Assembly: GCF_021412625.1 (NCBI RefSeq)
Contig: NZ_JAKCFI010000009.1
Coordinates: 298,271 to 362,270 of the forward strand
Reading direction: 5' to 3'
DNA from: Myxococcus stipitatus
GTDB lineage: Bacteria > Myxococcota > Myxococcia > Myxococcales > Myxococcaceae
DNA: 64,000 nt
The position numbers were made by a program, and so were the translations under genes. The notes under the pieces were generated by a model. That model did not search any database, was not told where the DNA came from, and saw nothing but the letters and a program-made list of their open reading frames with translations. Positions 36,170 to 44,899 of this stretch are shown here, in pieces; within the stretch, counting starts at the first letter, position 1, and every line of letters starts with the position of its first letter.

Positions 36170-36630
36170 GGCTTTCCCAAGGAAGGCAGACCACCGCACG
36201 ACGCATTCGACGCCCTGCTTCGAGATGCCGGGCTCGAGGACCGTGATGAGCGCCCGATTCCGGGTGGCGCGCTCACCCCGGCGCGGGCGGCGCGACTGCT
36301 GAAGGTGCTGTTGGGCAAGCCCATGACGCTGGGCCAGTTCCCCGCGCGGCTCGCGGTGGGCCCATATGCTGCGCGGGGGGATGGAGCACGGGGGGTCGTC
36401 GCGTGCCGAGCTGGTGCGCCAGGTCGAGCGCTTCGCCCGGGTCGAGGTGCTCCGTCCTGACGGCTACATGGCGTGGGTCGTCACCGGGGAAACGCAGCAG
36501 CGAGTCGCGCCCGTCGAGTGAAAGGACGGTGCCTTTCGAGCGCACCGCTTCGAGCTGGGGCGCTTCTACACGTGACACTCGTGGGTCTACCGGCTGCTGG
36601 ATGACCAGATTTCCGCGCTCCGCGATGACC
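36170..36630 (+). pseudogene. Decayed gene of unknown family
   Basis: Successive pieces in different frames read as one old protein. One frame has HDAFDALLRDAGLEDRDERP, then TPARAARLLKVLLGKPMTLG and QFPARLAVG. A shifted frame has AELVRQVERFARVEVLRPDGYMAW, then VTGETQQRVAPVE. After an in-frame TGA, where a TGG Trp codon would keep the sense, it continues KDGAFRAHRFELGRFYT. At least one frameshift and two nonsense codons are needed to explain it. The family is unrecognised. Confidence 0.55.
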
Positions 36631-36830
36631 GCCAACAACGGTGGAATCGGCGAAGGAGCGCACGCCGCGATTGGATTGGGCGGGGCTGATGCGCCGTACT
36701 TTCGCGCTGGATGTCTTCGTCTGCGCTCGGTGTGGAGACCATCAACAGCCGCAGGAGGGTGCTGTCATACCTGACGACCCCCGGTGGAAAGACGCGGGCT
36801 TTCGAGTTCCTCGAACACGGAGAAGCGCAG
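36631..36830 (+). pseudogene. C-terminal remnant of an IS91-family transposase
   Basis: One frame reads TPRLDWAGLMRRTFALDVFVCARCG, and a shifted frame carries on with RRRVLSYLTTPGGKTRAFEFLEH. Both match the zinc-ribbon end of IS91/IS801-type transposases (LDWA-x-LLRRTFALDV-x2-C-x2-CGGRRR). The frameshift falls between CARCG and RRRVL, at about 36735-36755. The catalytic Y2 domain and element ends are gone. From 36831 to 37132 nothing is recognised. Confidence 0.72.
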
Positions 36831-37132
36831 GATTGGGCAGCTGCTCTGTGTTGTTCGCCTGAGAGGAAGACTGGCGCACGGGAAGGAGGTGCATTTTCAC
36901 CCATCTCTTCTGTCGTTGAACTCATGCGTCAGGGAATGCCCACCGGCTGGTTGTGCTTGCGCATCAGGGCGCGCAGCCACTCCAGGGTCGCAAGGGAGTG
37001 TTCAGAAGTGCTCATAAGCACTGAGGATCCATAGATCTGAGACTGACCTTGGATGTTGATGCTTCTCACGAATCGCTGAATGACCGTTTTTGTTTCTGCG
37101 ACGCAACGGTGGCGGTTCGAGGAGTTCACCCC

Positions 37133-38689
37133 ATGCTGACGTATGCGCTTCTCCTGGTCGTGACCACGGCCATGCCCCCGCCAGGCCTCTCCATGTCACC
37201 GCTCAATGGTTTGGTCTACAGCGGTGACCCCGTGGGATATCCGCTCACGGTTGGGGCATATGCCATTGCTCCCTATACCCCCTTGGAGATTCAAGTGCTC
37301 AAGAGGCCCGGGCTGGACCCGACCTTGGATGCCAATTGGGTTGTTTTGGCGACCATGAACACGGACCCGCTTCCCATCAGGTGGAATGCAAACTCACCCG
37401 TCACGCTCTACTACGCCGTCACGCAGGTCACGCCCGTCCCCAGCAATCCCACTCCAGAGCAGGCCGCACGCTGGCCGCCCGGCAAGTTCGTGCAACTGCG
37501 AATCCTCGCCAAGGACTATCCAGGCAATCAGGTGCTCCCAACCTTCGACGTCGCTACCTTTTTCCAGTGCTCCAACGACAACCTCGAGACGAACTGGGTA
37601 GATTTCGTGACGATATGTGGGTCGGCATTTCCAGGGGCTGCCGTGATGTCTACCGTCAACAACCCCGCGGATCTTCACGCGGGCGTCAACACGTACAACT
37701 ACCTGGGCAGGAAAGGGGATGCGACGCAGTTGGCGACGCTCCTGTACTACGCCACGTCCGGACTCCCCTCCACCCTGAATGGCTTCAAGCAGCAGTACGA
37801 CTTCCCCACGAATGAGGCGAGTGCCGTCTACTACAACGAAGCTGACCTCGGCTTCGGGCGCGAGATGCATTGCAAGTCCTTTGACACGCTCCTCGGGACG
37901 GGTGTTGCATGTTACGTGAACAACTACGGCACCAATGCCCGGCAGGCGGCATTTCCCGCGGATCCGATGAAGGCCCTCACCCTGGCCCACGGAGGGCATG
38001 ACGCGTTCGCTACGGTGGCAATGGTGTACACTCCGCCCAATCTCGTTGATGCCATCAAGTTCATCGTGTACGACGCCAATGGTCAGCAGTTGACCACTGC
38101 GCCGCTCGACTCTACGGGCGCGCACGCATCGGTGCCGAACAATTGCTTGGGGTGTCACGGTCTGAATTCGACCGCCTACCTCGTGCAGAACCCCGCGCTC
38201 ATCACGGTCAGTCAGGACGCCCGGTTCCTCCCGTTCGATCCGTTCTCCTTCAAGTATCTGGGCGAAGGTGACTCCCAGGCGCAGCGCGAAGGCTTTCGAA
38301 AGCTGAACGCGCTCGTCGCACTCACTCCCATGTCTCCTGCGACCAGTCAGTTCATCCAGGGCCTCTATGGTGGAAAGCAGCCGTCGGACCCGACCGCGGT
38401 CGCCACGGATCGCTTCATTCCTTTCGCCTGGAATACAAACAATGCCGACCGGACCATCTATATGGGTGTCGTCAAGCCATTCTGTCGCGGGTGTCACATG
38501 ACGAGCACGTCGAGCTCTCTCGACTTCGACAGCCCAAGCGATTTCGCGCCCCAGTACGTCCATGAGGCCCCATGCTCTTCAAGCCATCTCATGCCGCACG
38601 CCGAGCAAACACTCCGACTCTTCTGGAACAGTGGTGCGCGTGCATATCTCACCCAGCGCTATCAGGTCGCGAACGCTTGCTCTCCATGA
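37133..38689 (+). CDS. Secreted protein with two haem c binding motifs
   Basis: 518 residues. A short hydrophobic N-terminus (MLTYALLLVVTTAM) is probably a signal peptide. Most of the chain is of unknown fold, but two CxxCH haem-attachment motifs are clear: C338-L-G-C-H342 in VPNNCLGCHGLNS and C451-R-G-C-H455 in KPFCRGCHMTS. Distal Met or His ligands cannot be assigned by eye. This layout (long N-terminal region, then two spaced haem sites) resembles uncharacterised periplasmic cytochromes. GAGGAG lies nine bases before the ATG at 37133. Third codon positions are less GC-biased than in the core genes, so it may be acquired. Confidence 0.8.
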   Translation: MLTYALLLVVTTAMPPPGLSMSPLNGLVYSGDPVGYPLTVGAYAIAPYTPLEIQVLKRPGLDPTLDANWVVLATMNTDPLPIRWNANSPVTLYYAVTQVTPVPSNPTPEQAARWPPGKFVQLRILAKDYPGNQVLPTFDVATFFQCSNDNLETNWVDFVTICGSAFPGAAVMSTVNNPADLHAGVNTYNYLGRKGDATQLATLLYYATSGLPSTLNGFKQQYDFPTNEASAVYYNEADLGFGREMHCKSFDTLLGTGVACYVNNYGTNARQAAFPADPMKALTLAHGGHDAFATVAMVYTPPNLVDAIKFIVYDANGQQLTTAPLDSTGAHASVPNNCLGCHGLNSTAYLVQNPALITVSQDARFLPFDPFSFKYLGEGDSQAQREGFRKLNALVALTPMSPATSQFIQGLYGGKQPSDPTAVATDRFIPFAWNTNNADRTIYMGVVKPFCRGCHMTSTSSSLDFDSPSDFAPQYVHEAPCSSSHLMPHAEQTLRLFWNSGARAYLTQRYQVANACSP

Positions 38690-39230
38690 GTCGGAGCTGC
38701 ATGCGGTGAGGATGCGGGTAGCGCCAGGAGCTACACGGTCGCCGCCGAGTTCGTTGTCCGTAAGGAGTCGTCGCTACCGCCCGTCCACGGGCGGGCTGCT
38801 CACGACGGGAGCGAGGAAGGCACAGGGCCTCGGTCCCACCGGTGCACGGTGAGCCGGATCTGAAGACCTGACGGCCGGCTTCCCGCGGTGAGCCCCTGGA
38901 AGCCGGCCGCGCATGCGGCGGACGTGTCAATCACCTGGCGGTTCGTAGGTGTGGTCTTTTGTCCGGCCACCAATGCCGAAGCGTCGCGCTTCCCTTGTGG
39001 CCTTGCCGCTGCCGGCTTTCTGGGGGCGCAGCCCGGCGGCGGCGGCTACAATGAATCGCCATGCAGCCCTCCGCACCCCAGGCCCGGCGCGAGCCGCGGT
39101 GTGTGTCGGCGGATGGGAAGACGGTCCTGCGCACATACTGCACCAGCCTGCCCGGAGAGGAGCGGCTGCTATGTGCGCGCTCCTCGACGTGGACGGCTTC
39201 CTCCGTGCCGTACTGAGGAGGTCGCCGGGC
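38690..39230. other. Intergenic stretch with palindromes, no clear gene
   Basis: About 540 bases between the di-haem gene and the CPBP remnant. A perfect 12-bp inverted repeat lies at 38872-38883 / 38898-38909, and a shorter one (CCGCCCGT / ACGGGCGG) near 38778-38796. A 51-codon ORF starts at 39061 and could be a small peptide, but it has no ribosome site. Low coding signal suggests a decayed insertion boundary. Confidence 0.4.
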
Positions 39231-39461
39231 TCATCGCCCATCCGGTGCGGACGCCACCAATGGGGCCGCGCCGGACTGGCGCAGCAGCACGAGCGTGCCC
39301 GCGACCAGCAGGGGACACGCGATGAGCAGCGTCACGTGCGCGGAGATGGAAAGGTCCGAGGAGGACATCCCGAAGCGCATGAGCAGGAAGGACGCCGCGT
39401 TGTTGAGGATGTGCACGAACACCGGCAGGCGCACGCTACCGGTGTGCTCGGCGAGCCAGCC
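39231..39461 (-). pseudogene. 3' fragment of a CPBP-family intramembrane protease, cut by IS630
   Basis: Minus-strand translation GWLAEHTGSVRLPVFVHILNN, then two hydrophobic segments (ASFLLMRFG; VTLLIACPLLVAGTLVLL), matches the last part of CPBP (CAAX/Abi) membrane proteases; the H-x3-N motif is the third catalytic motif. The reading frame is interrupted exactly at the left end of the IS630 element (39462). No matching 5' part appears on the right side of the element at 40686, so insertion was accompanied or followed by deletion. Confidence 0.72.
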
Positions 39462-39463
39462 TA

Positions 39464-40683
39464 AACCAACGTTCGCGATCTTCGATCGCGGTTGGAAGGC
39501 GAGCAGGCGTGGAATGGGCGGGAAGAAGAGGCAGGGGCGCTTCCCGTTCGGCTCTGTGTGAGCAGAAGACCTGAGAGCGAGAAGGCCCTGCCCCAGGACA
39601 AGGATAGGTTCTGGTTGAAGCGTCGGCAGCGCCAGGCGCTGCTGCGCTGGGGCGAGCTGAGCGGCTGCCCGCTCCCCCTGCGGCGATGCATGGCGGTCGC
39701 CGCGGTGGCGCGCGGAGCGTCGTGCAACGCCACTGCTCGCTTCCAGGGGTGTGCCACCTCCACTGTCGTCTGCGCCGTGCGTCGCTACCGGGAGGGCGGA
39801 CGCGAAGCCCTGCGAGACAGGCGGGTGGCCAATGGCCAGCCCAAGGTCGACGACCGATTTCGCGAGAAACTCTCGCGCGTGCTGGTAGGCACGCCCGAGG
39901 ACTGGAGCTGGTGTCGGCCCACCTGGACGCGGGAGTTGCTCTGCCTGGAACTCCAGCGCCGAGGCTTGCCGCGGGTGTCGGTGGCCACCATGGGCCGAGC
40001 GCTGGCCTCGCTCGGCGCCCGGCTCAAGGCGGCCAAGCCCATCGTCCAGTGTCCTTGGCCGGGGTGGAAGCGCCGCAGTCGGCTCTATGAATTGAAGTGC
40101 CTGGAGACGTACGCGCCGCCCGGCGAGCCGGTGCTCTACATGGATGAGGTGGACATCCGCCTCAATCCCAAGGTGGGCCGCGACTGGTGTCGGCCCGGGC
40201 AGCGCCGGGTGGTGGTGACGCCGGGCAACAACCAGAAGCGCTACCTGGCCGGAGCGCTCAATGCCCGGACCAGGAAGCTGACGTGGGTGGAGGGCAGGTC
40301 CAAGGCCAGCGCCCTCTTCATCCAGTTGCTCTGGCGCCTGGCGAGCGAATACCCACGGGCCCGCCGCCTCCACCTCATCCTGGACAACGCCTCGGTCCAC
40401 AGCAGCAAGAAGACACTCAAGGCCCTCGCGCAGCTCGGCGGGCGCATCGTGCTCCACTTCCTGCCGCCGCACTGCCCGGAGGGCAATCGCATCGAGCGCG
40501 TGTGGCTGGACCTGCACGCCAACGTCACCCGCAATCACCGCTGCCGCACCATGGCCCGACTCATGGACCGGGTGCATGCCTACCTCGCCGCACGCAACAC
40601 CCAACGCTCCGCCAGTCCATCCCTGCGCCGAGCCGACCTCAGGCGCACCGCCTGAGGCCGTTCGAGGATCACGATCCTCGGTT
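39464..40683 (+). mobile_element. IS630-family insertion sequence, apparently complete
   Basis: 1220 bases bounded by TA on both sides (39462-39463 and 40684-40685), the target duplication expected for IS630/Tc1 elements. The terminal inverted repeats begin AACCAACGTTCGCGATCTTC on the left and AACCGAGGATCGTGATCCTC on the right (read inward), with roughly 20 of 27 positions matching. It carries one transposase gene in the forward direction. Well-preserved ends and an open transposase frame suggest recent activity. Confidence 0.85.
39558..40655 (+). CDS. IS630-family transposase
   Basis: About 365 residues from a GTG at 39558; an earlier TTG at 39492 is also possible, so the start is not certain. 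An N-terminal helix-turn-helix region (AVAAVARGASCNATARF, VSVATMGRALASLG) precedes the DDE domain: first Asp in VLYMDEVDIRLNP, second Asp in HLILDNASVHSS and the Glu in PPHCPEGNRIERVWLDLH. The last helix NVTRNHRC is typical of IS630. No frameshift is seen. It lies wholly inside the IS630 element and shows no link to surrounding genes. Confidence 0.9.
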   Translation: MSRRPESEKALPQDKDRFWLKRRQRQALLRWGELSGCPLPLRRCMAVAAVARGASCNATARFQGCATSTVVCAVRRYREGGREALRDRRVANGQPKVDDRFREKLSRVLVGTPEDWSWCRPTWTRELLCLELQRRGLPRVSVATMGRALASLGARLKAAKPIVQCPWPGWKRRSRLYELKCLETYAPPGEPVLYMDEVDIRLNPKVGRDWCRPGQRRVVVTPGNNQKRYLAGALNARTRKLTWVEGRSKASALFIQLLWRLASEYPRARRLHLILDNASVHSSKKTLKALAQLGGRIVLHFLPPHCPEGNRIERVWLDLHANVTRNHRCRTMARLMDRVHAYLAARNTQRSASPSLRRADLRRTA

Positions 40684-40789
40684 TAGCGATTACGAGGTAG
40701 CGGCGCGATGGCCCCGGGAGTTTCGCGCCGCCCGGCACCGGGTATCATCCCCGTCGAGCGACGCACGCCGCTCGTCCAGGGGGAAAACC

Positions 40790-41956
40790 ATGCCGGCAAG
40801 CAGGGATGCCATCGTCCTCGTCCACGGGTTGGGCAGCAAGGAGCGCGACTTCGCGCGAGAGCAGCTGTTGCAGGGGCTGCTCCAGGTGCCCGAGAGTGCC
40901 ACCGTCACCCAGCAGAGCCCCGTCGCGGTGCAGGGAGTCGAAGGCCTCCAGCTCCTCGTCACCCACGCCGAGGATGGCGCCCAGCGGCAGCTCGACCTCT
41001 ACGAGGCCTTCTGGGGTGACCTGGCGCCATCGCTGGCCCAGGCGGACATCAAGACGCGGATGCTGGGAGGGCTGGAGCTGCTGCCGTACTGGCTGCTCTC
41101 CGGCGTGTGGCGAGGCATCGCCCAACGCAAGGCGCTGACGGTGAGCATGCTGGTGGGCATGTTCCTGCTGGTGGCCTGGTACTGGAGCACGCTGGCCCTG
41201 TTCTTCACCGCCGTGGGTCAGGACCCGAGCCTGCTCGGCGCGGGGACCCCGGCGGGCCTCCCGGTCCCCACCTCCACCGGGACGGTGGCGGGAGACCTCC
41301 TCAAGCAGGTGTCCACGTGGCTGGGCATCGCGGGCGCCTGGATGGGCGGCTGGCGCGTCTGGGCCGCCGTCTCCATCATCGTGGGCTTGCTGCCGGTCAA
41401 CGGGCTGGTGGACATCGCGGACTTCGCGCGGCGCTACCTCACCGACGCCCGGATGGGTGAGAACCCCGTGGGGCTGCGCAGCAAGCTGCGCCTGCGCATC
41501 AACGGCACGCTGCGCGCCGTCGTCGAGAGCGGCCACTACTCGCGCGTCACGGTGGTCGCGCACAGCATGGGCACGGCGATCGCGGTGGACGTGCTCGCCA
41601 ACTACCGCTCGCCGTCGAAGACGCAGCTGCGCCTGGTCACCCTGGGCGGTCCGCTGGAGCTCCTCGCGCGCAGGGCGAAGTGGGTGACGGAGGAAATCGA
41701 GAGCTGCGTCCAGAACCCGCGCGTCACGCAGTGGGCGGACTTCTATTCGAAGGACGACTGGTTCTGCACCCAGACTCCGTTCACGAACGCGGAGCCCCGT
41801 CTCACCCATACCTGCATCGAGCAGCGCGCCTCGTTCGGCAGCCGGCTCTCCGGCGCGACGCACTACCGCTACCTCGTCAACCCCACCGTCCTCGCCCTCC
41901 TGCTGACGCGCCCCCCTCCCCCCGCCCTCGCGCCCGTGGAGCAGGAGGCGGGCTGA
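40790..41956 (+). CDS. Membrane-associated alpha/beta hydrolase
   Basis: 388 residues. It begins with the oxyanion-type strand IVLVHGLGSKERDF, and the nucleophile elbow is VVAHSMGTAIA (G-x-S-x-G relaxed to A-H-S-M-G, S259). Between them lie at least two hydrophobic segments (LTVSMLVGMFLLVAWYWSTLALFF and VWAAVSIIVGLLPVNGLV), so the enzyme is a membrane-embedded lipase or esterase-like protein. Part of the C-terminal half reads FYSKDDWFCTQTPF and has a plausible Asp/His for the triad, but the pair cannot be fixed by eye. AGGGGG lies just before the ATG. The IS630 right end is 105 bases upstream and may have altered its promoter. Confidence 0.82.
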   Translation: MPASRDAIVLVHGLGSKERDFAREQLLQGLLQVPESATVTQQSPVAVQGVEGLQLLVTHAEDGAQRQLDLYEAFWGDLAPSLAQADIKTRMLGGLELLPYWLLSGVWRGIAQRKALTVSMLVGMFLLVAWYWSTLALFFTAVGQDPSLLGAGTPAGLPVPTSTGTVAGDLLKQVSTWLGIAGAWMGGWRVWAAVSIIVGLLPVNGLVDIADFARRYLTDARMGENPVGLRSKLRLRINGTLRAVVESGHYSRVTVVAHSMGTAIAVDVLANYRSPSKTQLRLVTLGGPLELLARRAKWVTEEIESCVQNPRVTQWADFYSKDDWFCTQTPFTNAEPRLTHTCIEQRASFGSRLSGATHYRYLVNPTVLALLLTRPPPPALAPVEQEAG

Positions 41957-41966
41957 CGCGGACGCG

Positions 41967-42005
41967 GCCCGGAAGCCCTCGCGAGCGCAGCGAGGACTCC
42001 CGGGC
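41967..42005. terminator. Bidirectional terminator-like hairpin
   Basis: Arms 41967-41982 and 41990-42005 pair at 14 of 16 positions around a seven-base loop. It lies between two convergent genes (stops at 41956 and 42024). No T-run is present on either side. Confidence 0.5.
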
Positions 42006-42023
42006 CAGGACACACCCAAGCCG

Positions 42024-42911
42024 CTACGGCACCGGGCTCACGTCCACGTCGATGATTCGGGGCTCCTCGGTGCCGTTCTCACCCGTGACCGCATCCATCG
42101 CGGCGCCCACCTCGAGCGTCAGGACCCACTCGCCGGTGGAGACCTGCGTGGGGGCGTACTTCCAGAACAGGCGCACGTTCCCGGCGCTCTCCCCCTCGGC
42201 CCGCAGGGCCTCCCGCGCGCGCTGCTCGATGTCCGCGGTGGACAGCCGGGTGCGCAGCAGGTGCCCCGTGCGCGCCAGCGGCGGCCAGGCGATGAACGCC
42301 CGCTGGAAGCTGCCATCCACGCCGTGGGACACCACGGCCCGGTGCCCCTCCACGCGGATGCCGTTGATGGCGCGCATCACGAAGGTCTTGTGGCGGTGGA
42401 CGGAGGGGGCGCTCACCACCCCGTCCTCGCGGTCCTGGACGTAGGAGCGCACCTGGTACACGGGGCCCATCTCCGCCGACGGAATGCCCCAGCGCTGCAA
42501 GCGCGCCACGGCCGTGCGCTGCAGCACGGCGGGCTCCTGCGGCGTCGCGGGGCCGCTGCCGAGGTTGTTCATCACGACGACGTGGCCCTCGGAGGGGTCG
42601 CTCTCCAGCGTCCAGGTCCGCGACAGCCGGTCCCGGCGCGTGCCGACAGTCTCGACGTCCAAGAACCCCTCGGTCGTGCCGATGAGGGCCCCCTGCAACA
42701 TCGAGTCGTTGAAGGCGGTCCGAGGCAGCAGGGTGGTGGGGAGCCCGCCGGTGGGTGGCGTGGCGATGCCGGTGGAATCGAAGACGAAGTCGATGGCCGC
42801 GCTGGCGCGCTGGGCCTCGAGCACCTCCGGTTCGACGAGGACGCCGCTGTCACAGCCGAGCAGGGCGGTGAGCGGCAGGACGGTCAGGAAACGAAGCAAG
42901 TGCGTGTTCAT
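42024..42911 (-). CDS. Lipoprotein of unknown function
   Basis: 295 residues, lipobox LTALLGC near residue 20. The mature protein has no recognisable domain. Notable segments are AIDFVFDSTG, TWTLESDPSEGHVVVMNN and RAINGIRVEGHRAVVSHGVDG, which are beta-rich. It lies 32 bases downstream of the caspase-fold-like gene on the same strand and is probably co-transcribed with it, so a shared role at the cell surface is plausible. The ATG at 42911 is chosen for the lipoprotein signal; ribosome site AGAGCTC-type is weak. Confidence 0.75.
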   Translation of the reverse strand: MNTHLLRFLTVLPLTALLGCDSGVLVEPEVLEAQRASAAIDFVFDSTGIATPPTGGLPTTLLPRTAFNDSMLQGALIGTTEGFLDVETVGTRRDRLSRTWTLESDPSEGHVVVMNNLGSGPATPQEPAVLQRTAVARLQRWGIPSAEMGPVYQVRSYVQDREDGVVSAPSVHRHKTFVMRAINGIRVEGHRAVVSHGVDGSFQRAFIAWPPLARTGHLLRTRLSTADIEQRAREALRAEGESAGNVRLFWKYAPTQVSTGEWVLTLEVGAAMDAVTGENGTEEPRIIDVDVSPVP

Positions 42912-42943
42912 GGCTTGGAGCTCTCGCGGAAAGGGCGGCGGGT

Positions 42944-43828
42944 TCATTGCGTGGGCAGCTTCATCCCGTTGCTGGGGTCGCACTCGGCCACGCCGAAGAA
43001 CGTGGAGTGGTTCTTGGAGCCCGTGCTCTGACGGTCCCTCCAGCCCCCGGTCTCGAACATCCTGACCCGCTTGGCCTTGGTATCCCCGTAGACGATGGAC
43101 ACCGGGCAGTCGTCGTTGTTGCTGCCCCGGTCGCGGTCGTAGAACTGGTCGATCCAGTTCTCCCCCACGCCCGTGCTCTTCGAGTTGCGCGCGTAGTGGC
43201 GCACGTAGCGCTTCACGAATTTTCCGCACGACGAGTCACCGTGGAAGGCGTTCCACACGGTGAAGCCACCGTTGGTCTGGGCGAGCGCGTCATAGCCTCC
43301 CGCCTGCCACACCTCGAAGTCGCCGGACTGGCACGCCTTGACGACCGCGATGTTCAGCTTGCCGTTGCCCAGGTTCATGTGGAGGTCCGTGATGGCGTTG
43401 CAGCCATTCACGTTGCTGCCCATCACGAGCCAGCTGCGGTTGTAGGTCTTGTTGTGGCCGCCGTGCGTGTGGATGAAGAGGACGTCCGCGTCGTCGACGC
43501 CCGCGTTGGCCAGCGTGTCCTCCGCCTGCGCCGCGGGGACGAGCGACGCGTCCTTCCAGAGGTTGGTGCGCGCGTTCGTGTTGTTGAGCACGCGCACGTC
43601 GGACCAGAGGCCATCGCTCCTGAGTGAATTGAAGTAGTCGGCGAACTCGGCCGCGGACTTCGTGTGGACGGAGTGCGAGCTGGCCTCGCACAGCCCGCTC
43701 GCCGCGCTGCCGAAGTTGGCGATGCCGTAGACATGGGTCTCGTTCGCGAGCACCGCGCCGGGAAGGAGCAAGGCTCCCGTGAGCGCCGCGTGGGTCCACG
43801 CGCTGGTTGATTTCCGGAGCTTCATCAT
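42944..43828 (-). CDS. Secreted protein with a caspase/gingipain-like His-Cys arrangement
   Basis: 294 residues with a signal peptide (about 1-28, ending AVLANE). GGGGGGAGA lies five bases before the first of two ATGs. After a region starting THVYGIANFG, the order is DADVLFIHTHGGH (H120, H122, H125 after a hydrophobic strand) and then LNIAVVKACQSGDFEVW (C166 after the next strand). Strand-His-Gly followed by strand-Ala-Cys is the core layout of clan CD cysteine peptidases and of the DUF6345-type proteins. The call is by motif only, and activity is not shown. It is probably cotranscribed with the lipoprotein at 42911. Confidence 0.6.
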   Translation of the reverse strand: MMKLRKSTSAWTHAALTGALLLPGAVLANETHVYGIANFGSAASGLCEASSHSVHTKSAAEFADYFNSLRSDGLWSDVRVLNNTNARTNLWKDASLVPAAQAEDTLANAGVDDADVLFIHTHGGHNKTYNRSWLVMGSNVNGCNAITDLHMNLGNGKLNIAVVKACQSGDFEVWQAGGYDALAQTNGGFTVWNAFHGDSSCGKFVKRYVRHYARNSKSTGVGENWIDQFYDRDRGSNNDDCPVSIVYGDTKAKRVRMFETGGWRDRQSTGSKNHSTFFGVAECDPSNGMKLPTQ

Positions 43829-43970
43829 CTGGATCTCCCCCCCTACAGGGCTGGTTGCGGGCCGGAGGAGCGCGAATCGTGTCGCGCGTCTCCGGCCCTG
43901 GCCCTTCAACGAAACCCAGGATGGATTCCCCTCACCGCGCGGACGAAGCTTCCGGCGGCGGGGGTGCGGG

Positions 43971-44651
43971 TCAGGTGGCGACGACGCGGGAGCGCTTGAG
44001 GACCCGGGCGACGGCGTCGAGGAGCTCATTGCTCGACTCGGCGAGGTCCACCGCGCGGGCGTCCACCCACCCCTGGAGGGAGTTGTAGCCCATCACCGCG
44101 GGGATGGCGACGAGCAGGCCGAAGGCCGTCGTCACCAGCGCCTCGGAGATGCCCGTCGAGATGGTGCTGATGCCTCCGGCGCCAGCCTCCCCCATCTGCT
44201 GGAACGCGGTGACGATGCCCACCGTGGTGCCGAGCAGTCCGACGAACGGGGCGGTGGAGGCCACGGTGGCCAGCTGCCCCAGTCCCCGCTTGAAGCTCTG
44301 CACCTCGCGCTGGGCCTGGCGCTCCAGGCCCCGGGCCACCGCCTCCATGACCTCGTCCCGCGTGTCATCCGAGGAGATGCGGTACGCCGTCAACCCGGCG
44401 CGGATGGTGCGCCCCAGGTAGCCCACGTCCTTGTCCAGCTTCGCCTCGAGGGCGGCGTCGAAGTCCCCCTGGGCGAGCAGCGGACCGAGCCGCGCGGCGA
44501 ACCTCCGCGACTGGCGCCTCGACGCCCGGAAGAGGAGGGCCCGCTCGACCAGGATGACGAGGGACATCACCGACATCAGGGCCATGACGACGACGATGCC
44601 CTTGGCGAACAGACCCATGTGGGCCCAGAGGCCCGTGAGTGTGAAATTCAT
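43971..44651 (-). CDS. MotA/TolQ/ExbB proton channel family protein
   Basis: 226 residues, three membrane segments: KGIVVVMALMSVMSLVILVE near the start, then VASTAPFVGLLGTTVGIVTAFQQM (the proton-channel helix with the family signature) and ALVTTAFGLLVAIPAVMGYNSL. It would energise outer-membrane or envelope processes with an ExbD/TolR partner, but none is adjacent here. ATG 44651 begins with MNFTLTGLWAHMGL; an upstream in-frame ATG at 44723 adds a Pro-rich leader and has AGGGTGG before it, so the true start is uncertain. Confidence 0.88.
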   Translation of the reverse strand: MNFTLTGLWAHMGLFAKGIVVVMALMSVMSLVILVERALLFRASRRQSRRFAARLGPLLAQGDFDAALEAKLDKDVGYLGRTIRAGLTAYRISSDDTRDEVMEAVARGLERQAQREVQSFKRGLGQLATVASTAPFVGLLGTTVGIVTAFQQMGEAGAGGISTISTGISEALVTTAFGLLVAIPAVMGYNSLQGWVDARAVDLAESSNELLDAVARVLKRSRVVAT

Positions 44652-44899
44652 GGTGGGTTGCGACGCGCCTCCTCGCGCGGTGGGCCCGGAGGGCCCCTGG
44701 GGGACGATGAACGGAGCTGTCATGGACCACCCTATGGAGTCGTCTCCGCGCCGCGGCATGGGCACGGCCATGGGACCGTCATGGTTGAGTCATGGCTGGA
44801 AGTCGTTGCGTGGCGAAACCATCGCGCCACGGCGCGGACCCGGCACTTGCGAATTCCGCCCCGCCTTCATGGCATCCCCAGAATTGCTAGCATGTCGCC

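Noticed and set aside
41967..42005. Imperfect inverted repeat as a possible attachment site
   Set aside because: It lies between two convergent gene ends and fits a bidirectional terminator. No integrase gene is nearby.
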